This document shows positions 62,350 through 64,000 of a stretch of DNA of 64,000 bases, in pieces (position 1 is the first letter of the stretch; the number at the start of each line of letters is the position of its first letter). Source of the DNA: Phycisphaerae bacterium (lineage in GTDB: Bacteria > Planctomycetota > Phycisphaerae > Phycisphaerales > UBA1924). A program made the position numbers and the translations under genes. The stretch lies in assembly GCA_014192545.1 (NCBI GenBank), contig BJHL01000011.1, forward strand, positions 1-64,000, written 5' to 3'. The notes beneath the pieces were generated by a model that did not search any database, was not told where the DNA came from, and was given only the letters and a program-made list of their open reading frames with translations.

Positions 62350-62937
62350 ATGCCGAAGTGTCCAATCTGGGACAACACACTGACTGATGCTGAGTTCGAG
62401 AAATTGGATTCCGCGTGCATGCGCGTGACTGAATTGGCCAGAAAGAGCGATTTCTCCGCCACGGCATGCGCATTTGTCCGTCGCGTACCGTGTCGTTACG
62501 ACAAGTCAACGGAAGTCGCAACGCGTGTTGCCGAGTATCTTGAACAGCTCGCAGGCCAGCAATGGATGCGCGGCGCTCTCGCAGAACCACCACATAACGG
62601 TGCTCTCGCAGTAGCGCGTCGAACCCAAGCAACTGTCATGCGTTTATATCGCAAAGCGATAAGGATCGACCCGCGTAACGCGCGGGCGTGGGAAGGGCTC
62701 GCACACATGTACGACAAGGCCGATCGCTTTCCCCAAGCACTTTTTGCCGCACGTAAAGCGATGAAGTACGGCGACGACCCGTGCGCCACGGCAATCGCCG
62801 CGCGGGTGCTTGTGCAAATGGGACGCGTGAAGGAAGGGGAGAAACTGGCTCGTTCCCTAGTACGGACGCGGAATGAGTTCGCGAAGGAAATCCGGGACGA
62901 CATTCTCAAATCGCGGATTTGGCATCCATTTAGTTGA
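62350..62937 (+). CDS. TPR-like repeat protein
   Basis: A 195-residue helical protein. Tetratricopeptide-like units are visible in AVMRLYRKAIRIDPRNARAW-type segment (residues about 95-125) and in FPQALFAARKAMKYGDDPCA. No catalytic motif, no signal peptide. TPR repeats bind other proteins, so a scaffolding role is possible. Followed by a REP-like palindrome. Confidence 0.7.
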   Translation: MPKCPIWDNTLTDAEFEKLDSACMRVTELARKSDFSATACAFVRRVPCRYDKSTEVATRVAEYLEQLAGQQWMRGALAEPPHNGALAVARRTQATVMRLYRKAIRIDPRNARAWEGLAHMYDKADRFPQALFAARKAMKYGDDPCATAIAARVLVQMGRVKEGEKLARSLVRTRNEFAKEIRDDILKSRIWHPFS

Positions 62938-63206
62938 CGGATCTGACAAAAATCCAAACAAACCCCTTCTCGCTGCGCTCGCTCCCGCCCGGGACGGGCG
63001 GGCCACCCTGAAGCTCGGGCTACCCACCGCCACTAGACCCACCCGCCACCCCCGCCTAATATCCCCTCCCATCAACCGCCCGGACGAAGTGTCTTGGCGG
63101 GCCATGTTGGACCGTTGGTACTACCGACTCTGCGTGCCGCTAGCCAAGGCATGCTCAAACTTCAGCGACCCTGAAGCGAAAAAAGAGCGGTGGGAGGTTG
63201 GAGCAA
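62938..63206. repeat. Intergenic region with inverted REP-like element before rplK
   Basis: A copy of the REP-like core in the opposite orientation lies near 62985-63007 (cccgcccgggacgggcgggcc). The rest must hold the rplK promoter and leader. The usual secE/nusG genes are not present just upstream. Confidence 0.5.
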
Positions 63207-63632
63207 ATGGCAAAAAAAGAAGTCACAAACATTTTCAAGATCATGGCGACGGGTGGTGCAGCCACTCCCGCCCCGCCGCTTGGTCCCGTGCTGGGTTCCA
63301 AGGGTGTGAACCCCGGTCAATTCGTGCAGAAGTTCAACGCGGCGACCCAGAACGTCAAGGGTAAAGTCGTCGGTTGCATCGTCACGGTGTACAGCGACCG
63401 CAGCTTCGAACTCGAAGTCCGCGGCAGCCCCGTGAGCGCGATGATCAAGGACACGCTCAAGCTCGAAAAGGGCTCGGGCGTTCCCAACAAGAACAAGGTC
63501 GGCAAGCTGACCAAGGCTCAGGTGCAGGACATCGCCAAGACCAAGATGGTCGACCTCAACGCCAACAGCGTCGAAGCCGCCATGCGAATCGTCGAAGGCA
63601 CCGCCCGCTCCATGGGTGTCACCGTCGCCTAA
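63207..63632 (+). CDS. rplK: 50S ribosomal protein L11
   Basis: A 141-residue protein of the ribosomal GTPase-associated centre. Contains GGAATPAPPLGPVLGSKGVN and the C-terminal rRNA-binding domain ending EAAMRIVEGTARSMGV. Length is normal. ATG at 63207 has GGAGG upstream. First gene of the L11-L1 pair. Confidence 0.96.
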   Translation: MAKKEVTNIFKIMATGGAATPAPPLGPVLGSKGVNPGQFVQKFNAATQNVKGKVVGCIVTVYSDRSFELEVRGSPVSAMIKDTLKLEKGSGVPNKNKVGKLTKAQVQDIAKTKMVDLNANSVEAAMRIVEGTARSMGVTVA

Positions 63633-63709
63633 CTACTTGTTCACCGCACTCACACACACCACACCCGGCTTGAGTTCGCTCGCCGAGTGAAGCACGAAAG
63701 AAGGAAGAC

Positions 63710-64000
63710 ATGCCCAAGCGGATCACCAAGCGTGCGAAGGCCAACGCCTCCGTTCGCAGCGAGATCAAGGCCGCTTTGCCCTCAGATCAGGCAATTGCGC
63801 AGCTCAAGAAGTTCAAGGCTCCCAAGTTCGATCAAACGATCAACGTGGTGATGCACCTCAACGTCGATACCAAGCAAGCCGACCAAGCCCTCCGCGGCGC
63901 AATCAGCCTGCCCAAGGGCATCGGCAAGACCAAGCGCGTCGTCGCATTCTGCGGCAGCGACATCGCTCCCAAGGCCATGGCGGCGGGTGCAGTCAAAGCC
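63710..64000 (+). CDS. rplA: 50S ribosomal protein L1, N-terminal part (cut by window end)
   Basis: The first 97 codons of L1: KRITKRAKANASVRSEIKAA, then the conserved FDQTINVVMHLNVDTKQADQ and LRGAISLPKGIGKTKRVV. The gene continues past base 64000. GAAGGAAG precedes the ATG. L1 binds 23S rRNA and often represses its own operon. Confidence 0.94.
   Translation, partial: MPKRITKRAKANASVRSEIKAALPSDQAIAQLKKFKAPKFDQTINVVMHLNVDTKQADQALRGAISLPKGIGKTKRVVAFCGSDIAPKAMAAGAVKA

Overview
The window looks like a chromosomal segment of a planctomycete, probably of the Phycisphaerae type. This is an inference: the core genes (rpoZ, coaC, motA/motB, truB, der, a PilT-type ATPase, rplK, rplA) are scattered in small units on both strands, are mixed with lineage-restricted small proteins, and use weak or variable ribosome binding sites with ATG, GTG and TTG starts. 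The DNA is moderately GC-rich throughout. No species can be named from sequence alone.

The left two thirds (1 to about 41.7 kb) is accessory DNA, almost all on the minus strand. It is built from stacked blocks. (1) 1-2775: the 3' part of a large serine recombinase followed by two ParB/RepB-like proteins, all on plus. (2) 2865-13882: a tight four-gene minus operon with two proteins of unknown family, a 1930-residue DEAD-type helicase with zinc-binding motifs and a DUF1998-like C-terminus, and a NERD-like/UvrD-like helicase. This is a likely anti-phage or DNA-processing system. (3) 13942-14226: debris, namely an IS630-type transposase tail fused to a second, frameshifted RepB tail. (4) 14283-20615: a McrB/McrC restriction pair with two SPPY-type DNA methyltransferases and an unknown 408-residue protein. 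mcrC carries a frameshift. (5) 21057-25218: a phage-like packaging module (ParB-methyltransferase fusion, HTH protein, TerL) with no capsid or portal genes. (6) 26257-37618: a four-gene operon encoding an M23 lipoprotein, a lysozyme-like protein and two giant unrecognised proteins of 1593 (Tat-exported) and 1646 residues. This is the best candidate for an undescribed system. (7) 38054-41200: a PLD-nuclease/helicase/DUF3427-like protein. A tRNA-Ser(CGA) gene at 41736-41822, with its 3' end pointing at the accessory side, marks the probable border.

The right third (about 42-64 kb) is core-like. It holds an ECF sigma factor with its anti-sigma factor, coaC and rpoZ, a DUF3553-like protein, a small coiled-coil protein, a candidate 6S-like structured RNA with a terminator, a membrane protein operon, the motAB stator pair, truB with an ArnT/PMT-like glycosyltransferase, der with a histone-H1-like tail, two further glycosyltransferases, a KdsC-like phosphatase, an exported tail-fibre-like surface protein, a PilT/PilU ATPase, small planctomycete-type proteins, and rplK followed by rplA cut by the window end.

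Working picture: mobile recombinase/RepB units brought in successive defence cassettes beside a tRNA gene. The giant exported-protein operon may act at the cell envelope, because it is co-transcribed with two peptidoglycan-active enzymes. Functions in blocks 2, 4 and 6 are inferred from motifs and operon structure only.
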